Below are positions 26,704 through 36,851 of a stretch of DNA of 64,000 nt, one piece after another. Below the pieces are notes generated by a model. That model was not told the DNA's origin and ran no database searches. It saw nothing but the letters and a program-made list of their open reading frames with translations. Where the stretch lies: the NCBI GenBank assembly GCA_963795385.1, contig CAWCHK010000003.1:766332-830331 (forward strand), written 5' to 3'. The DNA is from CAVURS01 sp963795385. Its GTDB lineage: Bacteria > Actinomycetota > Actinomycetes > Actinomycetales > CAVURS01. Positions within the stretch are counted from its first letter, which is position 1. Each line of letters starts with the position of its first letter. The position numbers and the translations under genes were made by a program.

Positions 26704-27516
26704 CTAGCGATGCACCGCCCCGCCGGAGAGTACGACGCCGACCACCACCAGGCCCGCGGCCGCGACCGTCCCCGGGAACGCGAGCCGCCGGCCACCGAGC
26801 ATGGCAGCGACCGCTGCGACCAGGGAGCTGCCTCCGAAGACCCAGACCGGCCAACGCGCAGGGGTCGCCACCACGACCGCGACCCCTGCGACGGCGATCA
26901 ACCCGGCGGCCAGCCCCAGCGCCCGCCGCGGCCCGATGCGCTGCGGGAAGCCCTTCACCCCGGTCCGGGCATCCGCGTCGGCGTCCTTCACGGTGTTGGT
27001 CAGGTGGGCCGCGACTCCCAGGGCACATCCGGCCAGCACGAGCGCCGCGTGCGGGAGCGGTCGGCCCGGCAGCAGCGTCGTGACGACCGGTGGCATCAGG
27101 CCGAACGACACCGCGAACGGGAGCCAGCTCAGGACCGTCCACTTCAGCCGGACGTCGTACGCGTACGCCGAGCCCACGGCCACCAGATGGAGCAGTCCCG
27201 GCGCCCACCCCAGGGCCAAAGAGGTGACGACGGACACCGCAGCCGCGACCGTGAGGGCGAGCAGCACGGACCGGTCGTCCAGGTCGCCCCGGACGAGCGG
27301 CTTGTCGGCCCGGTGCGCGGCCCGGTCGATGTCGCGGTCGACGTAGTCGTTGAGCCAGCCGACGGAGAGCTGCCCGCTCAGGACGGCCACCAGGAGCACG
27401 GCGACCCGCCCGGCCGACACCCCGGCCGACGCCGCGAGCGCGCCGGCGAAGGCCGTGACGGCGAGCGACGGCATGGGGTGGCAGGCCCGCGCCAGGTCGC
27501 GCAGGGGCATCCGCAT
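26704..27516 (-). CDS. UbiA family prenyltransferase
   Basis: A 270-residue integral membrane prenyltransferase with about eight or nine helices. The first aspartate motif is NDYVDRDIDRAAHRADKPLV and the second is NTVKDADADARTGVKGFPQRIG, as in aromatic prenyltransferases and SCO4491-like homologs. Both bind Mg2+-diphosphate of the isoprenoid donor. There is no menA or ubiquinone context, so the acceptor is unknown. It lies 28 bp upstream of the MOSC gene on the same strand. Confidence 0.87.
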   Translation of the reverse strand: MRMPLRDLARACHPMPSLAVTAFAGALAASAGVSAGRVAVLLVAVLSGQLSVGWLNDYVDRDIDRAAHRADKPLVRGDLDDRSVLLALTVAAAVSVVTSLALGWAPGLLHLVAVGSAYAYDVRLKWTVLSWLPFAVSFGLMPPVVTTLLPGRPLPHAALVLAGCALGVAAHLTNTVKDADADARTGVKGFPQRIGPRRALGLAAGLIAVAGVAVVVATPARWPVWVFGGSSLVAAVAAMLGGRRLAFPGTVAAAGLVVVGVVLSGGAVHR

Positions 27517-27655
27517 GCCCCCATGGTGACGGGCGGCCCCGGCCCCGCTCAGCATGTGGACAGATCCGCGCGTGAGTGAGCCGATCGGGGGTCGACGCAG
27601 CACGAATCACCACGCGATCGGCGGGTCGATGTCACCTTGGGTGAGCAGTCGTAGC

Positions 27656-27661
27656 GATAAT
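27656..27661 (+). promoter_or_regulatory. Possible -10 element of the LPXTG-protein gene
   Basis: GATAAT lies about 94 nt upstream of the ATG at 27755. A small inverted repeat TCACC-TTG-GGTGA (27632-27644) lies just upstream and could be an operator. No good -35 at the right spacing is visible. A ~90-nt 5' leader remains, in which I recognise no riboswitch class. Shine-Dalgarno GAGGG is 6 nt before the ATG. Confidence 0.35.
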
Positions 27662-27754
27662 CCGGAAGCGTTGGCTTGCAAGGCCTGGCACTGCATACCC
27701 TCGGCCCTGCGAGCGTAAGTTCGACCGGTACCACCCGACGTTGCGAGGGCCTTC

Positions 27755-29479
27755 ATGCACGTGTCCAGAGTTGCGGTTCTGCTGCTCCGCGCCGCCCGGC
27801 GGTCCCGCCGTCCGCTCGCGATCGCGGTGGTGAGCCTGATGGTTGCGGGCATCTGCGTCGTCACCGACGTGAGCGGCGCCGCCCTCGCCGCCGAGCAGCC
27901 CGGCCAGGCTGCCGACGCCTCCGCCTCCTCGGGCTCCAGCCCGGCCAGTGCCGCCGCCGACGACTCGGCGCCGGCCCCGTCCAGCAGCTCGCAGAGCGGC
28001 AGCTCGACCGGCGGCTCGCCCTCGACCCCCGCGACCACGACCTCGAAGACGACGAGCAGCGCGTCCACGACCTCGAAGACGGTGAAGAAGGCCGCCAAGG
28101 CACCGGCCAACGCCGCGAAGTCCTCCACCAAGGCGGCGGCCACGACGCGCAGCGCGAACATCGCGACACCGACCCGCTCCAGCCTGGTGGCTGCCGCCAA
28201 GGCCGGTCCCGCGCTGACCCTCTCCGGCAGCTCGGCGGTCGCCGACAGCAACCACGACGGGCGGACCAGCGTCGGTGACGTCGTGACCACGACCTGGAAG
28301 GTGAAGAACGGCGGCACCGACCCGGCCACCGGCCTGACGGTCACCACCACCCGGGGCTCGGCCACCTGCGCGACCTCGACCGTCCCGAACGGCAGCAGCA
28401 CCACCTGCACGTCCACCACCAAGGTCACCCAGGCCGACCTGGACGCCGCCAAGATCAGCATCACGGGGACGGCGAAGGCCACCATCCTCGCGGTGCCGAC
28501 CAGCAGCGCACCGGCCACCGCCGCACTGACCCTGTCGGTGAAGAAGGGCCTGACGATCGGGCAGTCCATCACCCGGGTCAGCGACCGCGACCGCAACGGC
28601 CGGACCAGCCAGGGCGACCTGCTCCAGTTCGTCTTCACGGTGCGCAACACCGGGTCGCAGACGCTGCACAACGTCCAGGTCATCGACCAGCGGTTGCGCA
28701 GCGCGCACGTCTCGGTCACCTGCAGCAGCACGACGCTGGCTCCGAACAAGAAGACCACCTGCCGCTCGCAGGGCTACCAGGTCACGGCCTTCCAGGCCCG
28801 GCAGGGCTTCGTCGTCAACTACGCGCAAGCCCGCGGGACGACACCGTCCGGCGCGCACATCTTCAGCGGCACCAGCAAGGCCAGCACGTCGGTCATGCGC
28901 CCACCGCCCCCGCCGCGCCCGCGCCTGTCGCTGGTGATCTCGGTCGCCCACGTGCACGACGCGGACGGCGACGGCAAGGCCGGTGCCGGCGACACGGTGA
29001 CCTACGCCTTCTCCATCCGCAACGTCGGCAACACCCGGATCAGCAACATCTCGCTGACCGACAAGAAGCTGAGCGGGCTGCACCTCGGCCTGCACTGCGG
29101 CGGCTCGGTGCTGCCGGCCGGCACCTCCACCCGGTGCACCGCGGACCCGTTCAAGATCACGGCGTTCAACGTCGGGCAGAAGCAGCTGGTCAACTTCGCG
29201 TCGGTGCGCGGGGTGGCCTCCACTGGCCGATCGGTCGGGGCGTTCGACAAGATCACCCTCGGCCTGAGCGGCTCGCTCACGTCGCTGGTCGGCTCGACCG
29301 GCCTGTCCGGCCTCCCCCGGACCGGTGGCACGCCGACCACGCCGCTCACCATCGGGTTCTGGATGGTCATCCTCGGCTTCGGCCTGGTCCTGGTCGGCCG
29401 CCGCGGCACGCGCCCGGCGACCGCACCGCTGCACGCAGGCCAGCAGCCCTGGCAGCTGAGCAGCCGCCCCCTCCGCTAG
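27755..29479 (+). CDS. LPXTG-type cell-wall surface protein with three DUF11/DUF7507-like repeats
   Basis: 574 residues. An Arg-rich N-terminus and hydrophobic core (RPLAIAVVSLMVAGICVV) ending in ALAA is a signal peptide. Residues ~48-150 are a Ser/Thr/Ala/Lys low-complexity stalk. Three related ~115-residue beta domains follow, each starting with an acidic D-x-[DN]-x-[DN]-G-x4-GD loop (near residues 163, 276 and 401) and continuing with a V.NGG/V.NTG/I.NVG motif of the DUF11 type. The C-terminus has LPRTG (523-527), a helix (IGFWMVILGFGLVLV) and GRRGTR, a sortase-anchor signal, although the tail after RRG is long (~26 residues). Likely a wall-anchored adhesin or structural protein; ligand unknown. 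Confidence 0.8.
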   Translation: MHVSRVAVLLLRAARRSRRPLAIAVVSLMVAGICVVTDVSGAALAAEQPGQAADASASSGSSPASAAADDSAPAPSSSSQSGSSTGGSPSTPATTTSKTTSSASTTSKTVKKAAKAPANAAKSSTKAAATTRSANIATPTRSSLVAAAKAGPALTLSGSSAVADSNHDGRTSVGDVVTTTWKVKNGGTDPATGLTVTTTRGSATCATSTVPNGSSTTCTSTTKVTQADLDAAKISITGTAKATILAVPTSSAPATAALTLSVKKGLTIGQSITRVSDRDRNGRTSQGDLLQFVFTVRNTGSQTLHNVQVIDQRLRSAHVSVTCSSTTLAPNKKTTCRSQGYQVTAFQARQGFVVNYAQARGTTPSGAHIFSGTSKASTSVMRPPPPPRPRLSLVISVAHVHDADGDGKAGAGDTVTYAFSIRNVGNTRISNISLTDKKLSGLHLGLHCGGSVLPAGTSTRCTADPFKITAFNVGQKQLVNFASVRGVASTGRSVGAFDKITLGLSGSLTSLVGSTGLSGLPRTGGTPTTPLTIGFWMVILGFGLVLVGRRGTRPATAPLHAGQQPWQLSSRPLR

Positions 29480-29521
29480 CTCCGGCGGCTGGGGCGGGGC
29501 GGTACGCGGCCTACCTGCGGC

Positions 29522-31378
29522 CTACTTGCGGCCCTTGTCGACGGCGACGGCCTCGTTGGAGAGCGCTGCGATGAAGGCCTCCTGCGGGACCTCGACCCGG
29601 CCGACCATCTTCATCCGCTTCTTGCCCTCCTTCTGCTTCTCCAGGAGCTTGCGCTTGCGGGTGATGTCACCGCCGTAGCACTTGGCGAGGACGTCCTTGC
29701 GGATCGCCCGAATCGTCTCTCTGGCAATGATTCTCGCGCCGATGGCCGCCTGGATCGGCACCTCGAACTGCTGTCGCGGGATCAGCTTGCGGAGCTTGCC
29801 CGCCATCTCCACGCCGTACGCGTAGGCCTTGTCCTGGTGCACGATCGCGCTGAACGCGTCGACCTGCTCGCCCTGCAGCAGGATGTCGACCTTGACCAGG
29901 TCCCCCACCTGCTCGCCGGCGAGCTCGTAGTCCAGCGACGCGTAGCCGCGGGTCTTGGACTTCAGCAGGTCGAAGAAGTCGAACACGATCTCGGCGAGCG
30001 GCAGCGTGTAACGCATCTCGACCCGGTCCTCGGACAGGTAGTCCATGCCGAGCAGCGTCCCGCGCCGGCCCTGGCAGAGCTCCATGATCGTGCCGATGAA
30101 CTCGCTCGGCGCCAGGATCGTGGCCCGGACGATGGGCTCGCGCACCTCGGCCACCTTGCCGGTCGGGTACTCCGAGGGGTTGGTCACGGTGATCAGGCTG
30201 CCGTCGTCCATGGTCACCTCGTAGACGACGTTCGGCGCCGTGGAGATCAGGTCGAGCTCGGACTCCCGCTCGAGCCGCTCGCGGACGATCTCCAGGTGGA
30301 GCAGCCCGAGGTAGCCGCAGCGGAAGCCGAAGCCGAGCGCGGCCGAGGTCTCGGGCTCGTAGACCAGCGCGGCGTCGTTGAGCTTCAGCTTGTCCAGGGC
30401 GTCGCGCAGGTCCGGGTAGTCCGAGCCGTCGATCGGGTACAGACCGGAGAAGACCATCGGCTTGGGATCGCGATAGCCCGAAAGAGCCTGCGTCGCAGGC
30501 TTTCCCGAGTTGGTGACGGTGTCTCCGACGCGGGACTGGCGGACGTCCTTGACGCCGGTGATCAGGTAGCCGACCTCGCCGACGCCCAGGCCCTTGGTCG
30601 GCACCGGCTCCGGCGAGATCACCCCGATCTCCAGGAGCTCATGGGTCGCACGTGTCGACATCATCACGATCCGCTCACGCGGCGACAGGTGGCCGTCGAT
30701 GACCCGGACATAGGTCACCACGCCCCGGTAGGTGTCGTAGACCGAGTCGAAGATCATCGCGCGGGCCGCGGCGTCCGGATCGCCCTGCGGCGCTGGGAAC
30801 TCCGCGACGATGTGGTCCAGCAGCGGTTCGACCCCGGCGCCGGTCTTGCCCGACGTGAGCAGGACGTCGGCCGGGTCGCAGCCGATCAGCCGGGCCAGCT
30901 CGTCGGCGTACTTCTCCGGCTGGGCGGCGGGGAGGTCGATCTTGTTCAGCACCGGGATGACATGGAGGTCGTTCTCCATCGCCAGGTAGAGGTTGGCGAG
31001 GGTCTGCGCCTCGATCCCCTGAGCCGCATCGACCAGCAGCACCGCGCCCTCGCAGGCAGCCAGCGACCGCGACACCTCGTAGGTGAAGTCGACGTGACCG
31101 GGGGTGTCGATCATGTTCAGCGCGTACGTCGTGCCGTCGAGCTCCCAGGGCATCCGCACGGCCTGGCTCTTGATCGTGATGCCGCGCTCGCGCTCGATGT
31201 CCATCCGGTCGAGGTACTGGGCCCGCATGGCGCGGGCGTCCACGACCCCGGTCAGCTGAAGCATCCGGTCGGCGAGGGTCGACTTGCCGTGGTCGATGTG
31301 GGCGATGATGCAGAAGTTGCGGATCAGCCCCGGCGGCGTCGCGGCAGGAACCAGCGCCGTACGAGCCATGGGGGACAT
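29522..31378 (-). CDS. lepA: Elongation factor 4 (LepA)
   Basis: Ribosomal back-translocase / initiation-affecting GTPase, 618 residues. G1 is IAHIDHGKSTLADRML, G2 ERGITIKSQAV, G3 DTPGHVDF, G4 NKIDLP. The EF4-specific C-terminal domain ends RKRKLLEKQKEGKKRMKMVGRVEVPQEAFIAALS. It is convergent with the LPXTG gene (42 bp apart) and lies in the usual rpsT-lepA-hemW-hrcA order, here interrupted by plus-strand insertions. Confidence 0.97.
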   Translation of the reverse strand: MSPMARTALVPAATPPGLIRNFCIIAHIDHGKSTLADRMLQLTGVVDARAMRAQYLDRMDIERERGITIKSQAVRMPWELDGTTYALNMIDTPGHVDFTYEVSRSLAACEGAVLLVDAAQGIEAQTLANLYLAMENDLHVIPVLNKIDLPAAQPEKYADELARLIGCDPADVLLTSGKTGAGVEPLLDHIVAEFPAPQGDPDAAARAMIFDSVYDTYRGVVTYVRVIDGHLSPRERIVMMSTRATHELLEIGVISPEPVPTKGLGVGEVGYLITGVKDVRQSRVGDTVTNSGKPATQALSGYRDPKPMVFSGLYPIDGSDYPDLRDALDKLKLNDAALVYEPETSAALGFGFRCGYLGLLHLEIVRERLERESELDLISTAPNVVYEVTMDDGSLITVTNPSEYPTGKVAEVREPIVRATILAPSEFIGTIMELCQGRRGTLLGMDYLSEDRVEMRYTLPLAEIVFDFFDLLKSKTRGYASLDYELAGEQVGDLVKVDILLQGEQVDAFSAIVHQDKAYAYGVEMAGKLRKLIPRQQFEVPIQAAIGARIIARETIRAIRKDVLAKCYGGDITRKRKLLEKQKEGKKRMKMVGRVEVPQEAFIAALSNEAVAVDKGRK

Positions 31379-31410
31379 GGGTTCATCGTCCCATGAGTGC
31401 GGCCCGCTTC

Positions 31411-31460
31411 GAGTCAGGCCGAGTCAGGCCGAGTCAGGCCGAGTCGGGCCGAGTCAGCCC
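31411..31460. repeat. 10-bp tandem repeat at the transglutaminase 3' end
   Basis: Five copies of GAGTCAGGCC (the fourth has a G for A, the fifth differs near its end), head to tail. The last copy contains the stop codon of the transglutaminase-like gene, so the array sits between that gene and lepA. No stable hairpin is formed by one unit; its role is unknown. Confidence 0.8.
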
Positions 31461-32332
31461 AGACGGCGGATCTGGACCTCGACGAACAGCGTCGACGGCG
31501 ACGCTCCGGAGTAGATGCCCTTGAGCGGCGTGACGTCGCCGTAGTCCCGGCCCCGGGCGACGACGACGTGCCGGTCGTCCGGAGGCACGGCGTTGGTGGG
31601 GTCGTAGGCGGTCCAGTCCCCGGACCACCACTCCACCCAGGCGTGGCTCTGCGCGCTGGCCACCTCTCCCGGAGCGGGGTCGACGCGCGGGTCGAAGTAG
31701 CCCGAGACGTAGCGCGCGGGGATGCCGACCTCGCGCAGGGCACCCACCACGAGATGGACGATGTCCTGGCAGACGCCCTTGCGGGCCGACCAGGCCTCGG
31801 CCGCGGTGCCGCGCACCTCGCTGCTCCCCGGCACGTAGGCGACCTGGTCGTGGACCAGCTGGCAGATCTGCCGGGCGACGTCGTCAGGGGTCAGGGTTCC
31901 GCGCAGACCTGCCACCAGGTCGGCCAGCTCGTCCGGCGGCGCGGTCCGGCTCGTCGGGAGCAGCATCTCGACGTGCTCGTCCAGGACCGCCGGCGCCGAC
32001 AGGTCGGCCCAGCCGGCGCTTCCGGGACCCGGCCCCAGCAGGAAGGGCCCGGGCGCGGGCCCCAGCGGGTTCACGGTGTCCAGCTCGACCACGCTGCGCG
32101 CGGTGACCTCCAGCTGCTCGTGCGGCTGGTGCACCTCGAACGCCGTGACCTGGGTCCCCCAGTAGTCGAGGTAGCTCGTCTCCCAGGAGACGGGCCGCAC
32201 CTCGACCCGGGCCCGCAGGGTCTGCTGGGCCGGGGTCGTCATCGGGGTCATCCGGGCCTCGTTGTACGACGCCATGACCGGCTCGTCGTAGCGGAAGCCG
32301 GTGCGGTGGACGATCTCGACCCGTGCGCTCAC
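31454..32332 (-). CDS. Transglutaminase-like cysteine protease-fold protein
   Basis: A 292-residue protein with an N-terminal beta domain (VEIVHRTGFRYDEPVMASYNEARMTP ... SYLDYWGTQVTAFEVHQPHEQLEV) and a transglutaminase core. The catalytic Cys is in ARKGVCQDIVHLVVGALREVGIPARYVSGYF, His in SHAWVEWWSGDWTAYDPTNA with the following Asp. This is the partner usually found with circularly permuted ATP-grasp and alpha-E proteins. GTG start at 32332 overlaps the alpha-E stop (GTGA). It may form or cut amide bonds in a peptide made by the operon; no substrate is known. Confidence 0.9.
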   Translation of the reverse strand: MSARVEIVHRTGFRYDEPVMASYNEARMTPMTTPAQQTLRARVEVRPVSWETSYLDYWGTQVTAFEVHQPHEQLEVTARSVVELDTVNPLGPAPGPFLLGPGPGSAGWADLSAPAVLDEHVEMLLPTSRTAPPDELADLVAGLRGTLTPDDVARQICQLVHDQVAYVPGSSEVRGTAAEAWSARKGVCQDIVHLVVGALREVGIPARYVSGYFDPRVDPAPGEVASAQSHAWVEWWSGDWTAYDPTNAVPPDDRHVVVARGRDYGDVTPLKGIYSGASPSTLFVEVQIRRLG

Positions 32333-33248
32333 AGGCTCTCCCCCACCCAGGACAGCGCCGACGCACCCTGGAAGTAGCGCTTGCCGATGATGTCGCTCGC
32401 CGAGGAGCAGGCCCGCTGCACCCCTTCCATCAGCTCGGGCAGCCGCTCGACGACGTCCGGCAGCGGCGTGTACTCCAGCCCGGCCCGGGACGCTCCGAGC
32501 ACCCGCAGGGCCTCGTCGTGGACGCCGATGCGCTGCTCCAGCCCGGCGATCTGCTCGAGCGAGTCCTCGGCCTGACCGAGGGCGTGCACGATCGACCGCG
32601 GGAAGAGCCGGTCGAGCAGGATGAACTCCGCGGCCTCGCGGTCCGCCTCCATGCCGTGATAGGTCCGCAGGAAGACCTCGCGGGCACCGCAGGCCAGCAG
32701 GACGGTGGGCCACGCGGCCGTCGGCCCGCGGGAGACGACGGTCGTCGCGACCAGCCGCGCCGTCATGTCGGCCCGCTCCAGGCTGCGCCCCAGCCGCAGG
32801 AAGTGCCAGCCCTCGTCGCGGCTCATCGTGCCGTCGGCGACGCCGGCCACCAGCGAGGTCCGCTCGCGCACCCAGCGGAAGAAGATCGCGTCCCGCGAGG
32901 CCCGCCATCGCCCGGAGGGCAACGTGTTCCAGGTCGTGTTGAGGACCTCCCAGAGCTCGGTCGACAGCGTCTCGCGAGCCCGGCGGGCGTTCTCCCTGGC
33001 CCCGCTGAGGCAGCGGGCGATCGACCACGGCGAGGCCTCGTCGTACGCCAGCAGACGGACGACGGTGGCGCGGTTCGGCTGCTGCTCCTCGCCGCAGCCC
33101 ATGATGCTGAGCAGCGTCGCGCAGGCGGTGGCCTCCTCGACCCAGGGGTCCTCGACCACCATCTGCAGGTGCACGTCGAGCAGGCGGGCGGTGCCCTCGG
33201 CCCGCTCGACGTAGCGGCCGATCCAGAACAGCGACTCGGCGATCCGGC

Positions 33249-33255
<7 letters not shown>
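32329..33255 (-). CDS. Alpha-E domain protein (DUF403)
   Basis: A 308-residue all-helical protein with conserved Glu/Arg positions: MLSRIAESLFWIGRYVERAEGTARLLDVHL at the start and HFLRLGRSLERADMTARLV in the middle, the latter repeating the first helix pair motif. Alpha-E proteins are always linked to circularly permuted ATP-grasps and are thought to help in peptide-bond-forming or tagging reactions; the biochemical role is unproven. ATG 33255 overlaps the ATP-grasp stop by 7 nt, so the three genes are coupled. Confidence 0.9.
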
Positions 33256-34892
<1,637 letters not shown>

Positions 34893-34950
34893 GGCGAAAA
34901 CCTAGACCTCCCCTGTGAATGCCGGGTAACACTGGTGCGCGAGCTTTCAA

Positions 34951-34962
34951 AGTGATATCACT
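34951..34962. promoter_or_regulatory. Palindromic operator candidate upstream of the SPFH-RHH operon
   Basis: AGTGATATCACT is a perfect 12-bp palindrome; with one mismatch pair it extends to 18 bp (CA-A-AGTGAT / ATCACT-G-TG). It lies 52-64 bp upstream of the SPFH start and between the divergent ATP-grasp and SPFH genes. A weak -10-like TAGGTC follows at 34967. A dimeric ribbon-helix-helix protein is encoded in the same operon, making it the natural candidate ligand (inference). Confidence 0.6.
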
Positions 34963-35014
34963 GTGCTAGGTCGTCCACGCCGTGGACAACGAGAAGGACA
35001 GACAGGGGCCCGTC

Positions 35015-35953
35015 ATGAGCCAGCCCGAGAACATCCCGCCGGTCGCCACCCCGTCGAACCCGCAGGCAACGCCCGTCGGCCACGCCGGCGTGCGCGTCGA
35101 CGTGGCCGAGCGCACCGCCTGGACCGCGCCCGGCGGTGTCGCGCTGCTCGCCGGGCTGGCGCTCGGAGTGGCCGCCGTCCTGTTGCTGAGTGCCGGCGGT
35201 GCCCCCGGCGTCCTCGGTGGCTTCCTCGCGCTCTGCGCGCTCCTGCTGCTGTCGGCCCTGGTAGTGGTCTCGCCGGGTGAGACCCGGGTCATGCAGTTCT
35301 TCGGGCGGTACGCCGGCACGGTGCGGCGCCAGGGCCTGGCCATGGTGGTGCCGCTGACGACCCGGCAGAAGGTGTCGGTGCGGGTCCACAACTTCGAGAC
35401 GAACCGGCTCAAGGTCAACGACTTCGACGGCAACCCGGTGGAGATCGCCGCGATCGTGGTCTGGCAGGTCGCGGACACGGCCCGCGCGGTGTTCGCGGTC
35501 GAGGACTACCGCGCGTTCATCTCGGTGCAGTCCGAGGCCGCCCTGCGGCACGTGGCAACCACGCGGCCCTACGACAACGAGGCCGACGCAGCAACCTCGT
35601 TGCGCGGCAACACCGACGAGGTCGGCGCGGAGCTGGCCCACGAGGTCGCCGCGCGGATCGACATCGCCGGCATCGAGATCCTCGAGGTCCGGATCAGCCA
35701 CCTCGCCTACGCCCCCGAGATCGCCCAGGTCATGTTGCAGCGTCAGCAGGCGGCCGCAGTCATCGCCGCCCGCAGCCGCATCGTCGACGGAGCCGTCGGG
35801 ATGGTCGAGATGGCGCTCACCCAGCTCAGCGAGCGCAACGTCGTGGAGCTGGACGAGGAGCGCAAGGCGGCGATGGTCAGCAACCTGCTGGTCATCCTGT
35901 GTGGCGACAGCCGGGCCACCCCCATCGTCAACGCCGGCACGCTCTACCAGTGA
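35015..35953 (+). CDS. SPFH/Band 7 domain membrane protein
   Basis: 312 residues from ATG 35015, chosen because AGGGG lies 6 nt upstream; an in-frame GTG at 34982 lacks any Shine-Dalgarno. A Pro/Asn-rich N-terminus is followed by two membrane helices (VALLAGLALGVAAVLLLSAGG and GFLALCALLLLSALVVVSPGE), then the SPFH domain: ETRVMQFFGRYAGTVRRQGLAMVVPL, NFETNRLKVNDFDGNPVEIAAIVVWQVADTARAVFAVEDY and GIEILEVRISHLAYAPEIAQVMLQRQQA. The C-terminal helix probably oligomerises. SPFH proteins scaffold membrane microdomains. It is followed with a 4-nt overlap by a small RHH protein. Confidence 0.92.
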   Translation: MSQPENIPPVATPSNPQATPVGHAGVRVDVAERTAWTAPGGVALLAGLALGVAAVLLLSAGGAPGVLGGFLALCALLLLSALVVVSPGETRVMQFFGRYAGTVRRQGLAMVVPLTTRQKVSVRVHNFETNRLKVNDFDGNPVEIAAIVVWQVADTARAVFAVEDYRAFISVQSEAALRHVATTRPYDNEADAATSLRGNTDEVGAELAHEVAARIDIAGIEILEVRISHLAYAPEIAQVMLQRQQAAAVIAARSRIVDGAVGMVEMALTQLSERNVVELDEERKAAMVSNLLVILCGDSRATPIVNAGTLYQ

Positions 35954-36141
35954 GCGACCAGCAGGCGCGGGCCCGGCCCGGGCCCGATCGCGAGCGCAAG
36001 AGCGCGCTGCTCCGGCTGGACCCGGCGGTGCACGCGGCCCTGGCCCGCTGGGCGGCCGACGACCTGCGCAGCTTCAACGCGCACGTCGAGTGGCTGCTCC
36101 GGCGGGCCTTGGCCGACGCCGGCCGCCTCCCCCGGCCCTGA
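35950..36141 (+). CDS. Small ribbon-helix-helix (Arc/HicB-antitoxin-like) protein
   Basis: A 63-residue basic protein; GTG 35950 overlaps the SPFH stop. After a charged tail, ERKSALLRLDPAVHAALARWAADDLRSFNAHVEWLLRRALADAGR fits a ribbon-helix-helix: a beta strand (SALLRLD), helix 1 (PAVHAALARWAADDL), a turn with S-x-N-x-H and helix 2. Such proteins are often labelled HicB-family antitoxins, but no toxin gene is present. A pairing with SPFH genes is recurrent in Actinobacteria from memory. It may bind the palindrome at 34951-34962. Confidence 0.8.
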   Translation: MSDQQARARPGPDRERKSALLRLDPAVHAALARWAADDLRSFNAHVEWLLRRALADAGRLPRP

Positions 36142-36184
36142 CCCGACGGCCATCGGCTGACCGGGTGCTGATGACAGAAGTCAC

Positions 36185-36215
36185 TTGACTGAGTGAGCAC
36201 TCACTCAGTTAGCCT
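36185..36215 (+). promoter_or_regulatory. TetR promoter with embedded operator
   Basis: ACTGAGTGAG (36188-36197), a 2-nt spacer and CTCACTCAGT (36200-36209) form a perfect inverted repeat. It overlaps TTGACT (-35, 36185-36190) and runs up to TTAGCC/TAGCCT (-10 at about 36209-36215). The transcription start would fall at about the GTG start 36222 (leaderless). A 10-2-10 palindrome inside its own promoter is the classic TetR autoregulatory layout. The same G-A-G-T-G-A core is typical for TetR regulators of ABC exporters. Confidence 0.85.
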
Positions 36216-36221
36216 GGGCGG

Positions 36222-36851
36222 GTGGTCGACCTGGAGCTCGGACGCCCGCGCCGGGCCGCGCCCCTTCCGCCGGACGAGCGGCGGGCCGCGATCCTGACCG
36301 CAGCCATGCCGCTGGTGCGCGAGCACGGGTCGGACGTGACGACCAAGGCCATCGCCGAGGCGGCGGGGGTTGCCGAGGGCACGATCTTCCGGGTCTTCAA
36401 GGACAAGGAGGAGCTGCTCGGCGCCGTCGTGGAGCGGGCCTTCGACACCGGAGGCCTCGAGCGGCGGCTGGCGTCGATCGACCTGACCCTCCCGCTGCAG
36501 GAGCGCGTCCTGGCCGCGATCCGGCTCCTCCAGCACCGGCTCGAGGGCGTCTGGCAGCTCATGGCCGCCATGCGGATGGGAGCCCCACCCACGCCGCGGC
36601 CGGGCTCGGCCGGCCACCCGCACGACCCGAAGGTCCACGCCGAGCGCGACGGCCGGATCCTGTTCCACGTCGCGGCCCTGTTCGAGCCGGACGCCGACTC
36701 GCTGACCTGTACGCCGGAGCAGGCCGCCCGGCTCCTGCGGCTGATCACCTTCTCCGGCAGCCATCCCCTCATCTCGCACGGCCACCCACTGACCGCCGAG
36801 GAGATCCTGAACCTCCTCCTGCACGGCATCTCGGGAGAGACCTCATGCTGA
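36222..36851 (+). CDS. TetR/AcrR family transcriptional regulator
   Basis: 209 residues from GTG 36222. The N-terminal helix-turn-helix reads ERRAAILTAAMPLVREHGSDVTTKAIAEAAGVAEGTIFRVFKDKEELLGAVVERAF. The C-terminal ligand domain is helical and not diagnostic. Its stop overlaps the first ABC exporter gene by 7 nt, so regulator and transporter form one operon; the promoter palindrome at 36188-36209 is its probable operator, with an exported drug or metabolite as inducer. Confidence 0.93.
   Translation: MVDLELGRPRRAAPLPPDERRAAILTAAMPLVREHGSDVTTKAIAEAAGVAEGTIFRVFKDKEELLGAVVERAFDTGGLERRLASIDLTLPLQERVLAAIRLLQHRLEGVWQLMAAMRMGAPPTPRPGSAGHPHDPKVHAERDGRILFHVAALFEPDADSLTCTPEQAARLLRLITFSGSHPLISHGHPLTAEEILNLLLHGISGETSC

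Noticed and set aside
27632..27754. Riboswitch in the leader of the LPXTG-protein gene (c-di-AMP type considered)
   Set aside because: I could not match the leader to the conserved core of any riboswitch class; only a small inverted repeat and a -10-like element are visible.
19598..31460. Direct repeats as a possible CRISPR array
   Set aside because: Units are contiguous without unique spacers, too few, and there are no cas genes in the window.
34951..34962. AGTGATATCACT as a BldD or other global regulator box
   Set aside because: The half-site resembles AGTGA-type boxes, but a single match is insufficient and the neighbouring RHH gene is a simpler explanation.
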